From positions 1 through 5,147 of the forward strand of contig JBEKJU010000274.1 in NCBI GenBank assembly GCA_050011095.1: a stretch of DNA of 5,147 nt. The letters run 5' to 3'. This stretch comes from JBEKJU01 sp050011095 (lineage in GTDB: Bacteria > Desulfobacterota > Syntrophorhabdia > Syntrophorhabdales > WCHB1-27). Positions 4,448 to 5,147 of this stretch are shown here, piece by piece (position 1 is the first letter of the stretch; each line of letters opens with the position of its first letter). The position numbers and the translations under genes are program-made. A model generated the notes under the pieces. The model saw only the letters and a program-made list of their open reading frames with translations. It ran no database searches and was not told the origin of the DNA.

Positions 4448-5147
4448 ATATATCATCAGCAACACAATAAAGTTACTCATCATCAGCGAGTTCGCCGGGC
4501 TCGTCATTTTTACGATGATCGATTTTTTTGACCACCTGGATGTCTTTACCCAGAGTTTTTCTAAGTTCGGCCTGGGCCTGCTCTACGTCGCGCTGAACAT
4601 CCCCAACAATTTCAATGTACTCCTCCCCCTGGCATTCCTCATTTCCATGCTCGTTCTCATCATCATGATGATAAGGGGGAACGAGGTGATCATCGTGAGG
4701 ACGGCGGGTATCAGCACCTTTTCGCTCATGAAGCCCCTCCTTTCCCTGTCGCTGGTCCTCGTTGTCGCCTCTTTCTGCTTTTCGGAGTGGATCATACCGT
4801 TCACCTCCTCCGCGGCCGAGTATATGCTGAGGGTCAGGATCAAGGAGGACCCTACCTACGTCGTTTTCAAAAACGACAAGATATGGTTCAAGCGGGGAAA
4901 CAAGGTATGCAATATAGACTTTTACGATGTCAAGAGGGACCAGATCAAGGGCATCACCCTTCTCGAGCTTTCGGACGACTACTCGATCCAGAAACGGTAT
5001 GACGCACGGCTCGGTGTCTGGGAGGGGAACGAGAAGCAGGGCCAATGGGTATTTACCGATGTAGCGGAAAGGACTTTCAGGAACGACGGTATAGAGTCGA
5101 GGACGACCCACAAGACGATGACGGGGCTCATCACCGAACCCCCTTCC
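4431..5147 (+). CDS. lptG: LPS export ABC transporter permease LptG, N-terminal 239 residues (3' end outside window)
   Basis: The frame is open from 4431 to the window end and encodes the second transmembrane subunit of the LptB2FG lipopolysaccharide extractor. Three N-terminal helices (about 13-32, 48-80 and 101-123) are followed by the start of the periplasmic jellyroll domain (from about 128), with the typical DKIWFKRGNKV and later DFYDVKRDQIKGITLLEL. The coupling segment GNEVIIVRTAGIS is at 83-95. I place the start at TTG 4431 (MRRLSKYIIS): it has GGGAG 7 nt upstream and keeps helix 1 whole. The first in-frame ATG, at 4515, would remove most of that helix. The start lies inside lptF, so the two are translationally coupled, which fits a fixed 1:1 complex. 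The C-terminal three helices lie beyond the window. Confidence 0.92.
   Translation, partial: MRRLSKYIISNTIKLLIISEFAGLVIFTMIDFFDHLDVFTQSFSKFGLGLLYVALNIPNNFNVLLPLAFLISMLVLIIMMIRGNEVIIVRTAGISTFSLMKPLLSLSLVLVVASFCFSEWIIPFTSSAAEYMLRVRIKEDPTYVVFKNDKIWFKRGNKVCNIDFYDVKRDQIKGITLLELSDDYSIQKRYDARLGVWEGNEKQGQWVFTDVAERTFRNDGIESRTTHKTMTGLITEPPS

Noticed and set aside
3161..4507. 448-codon open frame on the minus strand, antisense to lptF
   Set aside because: It mirrors lptF over its whole length, gives a charged low-complexity protein with no recognisable domain, and exists because of the codon bias of lptF.
1..5147. CRISPR array, transposon ends, toxin-antitoxin or defence genes
   Set aside because: I found no regularly spaced repeats, transposase motifs or small paired genes of that kind in either strand.

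Overview
The window reads as a stretch of Gram-negative bacterial chromosome with the end of an integrated element at its left edge. Lipopolysaccharide-export genes (lptF, lptG) require an outer membrane. The protein style of FabH, LptF and the CooT-like protein, and the fairly high G+C, suggest an anaerobic Deltaproteobacteria/Desulfobacterota-like organism. That is an impression from family resemblance, not a placement made by search.

Layout, left to right. (1) Positions 1-452 hold the C-terminal part of a tyrosine recombinase on the + strand, cut by the window edge. (2) Its stop lies 22 bp from the 3' end of a complete tRNA-Ser(UGA) gene on the - strand (475-561), which has a clear sigma70-type promoter (571-599). 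This is the classical arrangement of an island integrated into the 3' end of a tRNA gene; the element would extend to the left. (3) A complete fabH (644-1630, -) has its own promoter with a perfect TTGACA box. (4) A 236-bp spacer (1631-1866) holds nested inverted repeats that could form a structured RNA on the - strand. (5) A 62-residue CooT-family protein is encoded on the - strand (1867-2055), with a strong ribosome binding site and a promoter carrying a dyad. (6) Divergent from it, on the + strand, are a polytopic membrane protein of the flippase-like / lysylphosphatidylglycerol-synthase transmembrane family (2211-3194), lptF (3272-4447) and lptG (4431 to the window end). lptG starts at a TTG inside the end of lptF.

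Functionally, the right half is an envelope-lipid module. LptF and LptG are the two membrane subunits of the LPS-extracting ABC transporter LptB2FG, and the gene in front of them belongs to a lipid-handling membrane family. FabH starts fatty-acid synthesis, so it is thematically related, but it is a separate transcription unit on the other strand.

Most of the window is ordinary housekeeping sequence, and I see no convincing unknown multi-gene system. The points most worth a second look are the possible structured RNA between the CooT-like gene and fabH, two + strand promoters whose -10 boxes sit so close to the start codons that the mRNAs could be leaderless, the island junction at tRNA-Ser, and the lipid-type membrane protein placed before lptFG.
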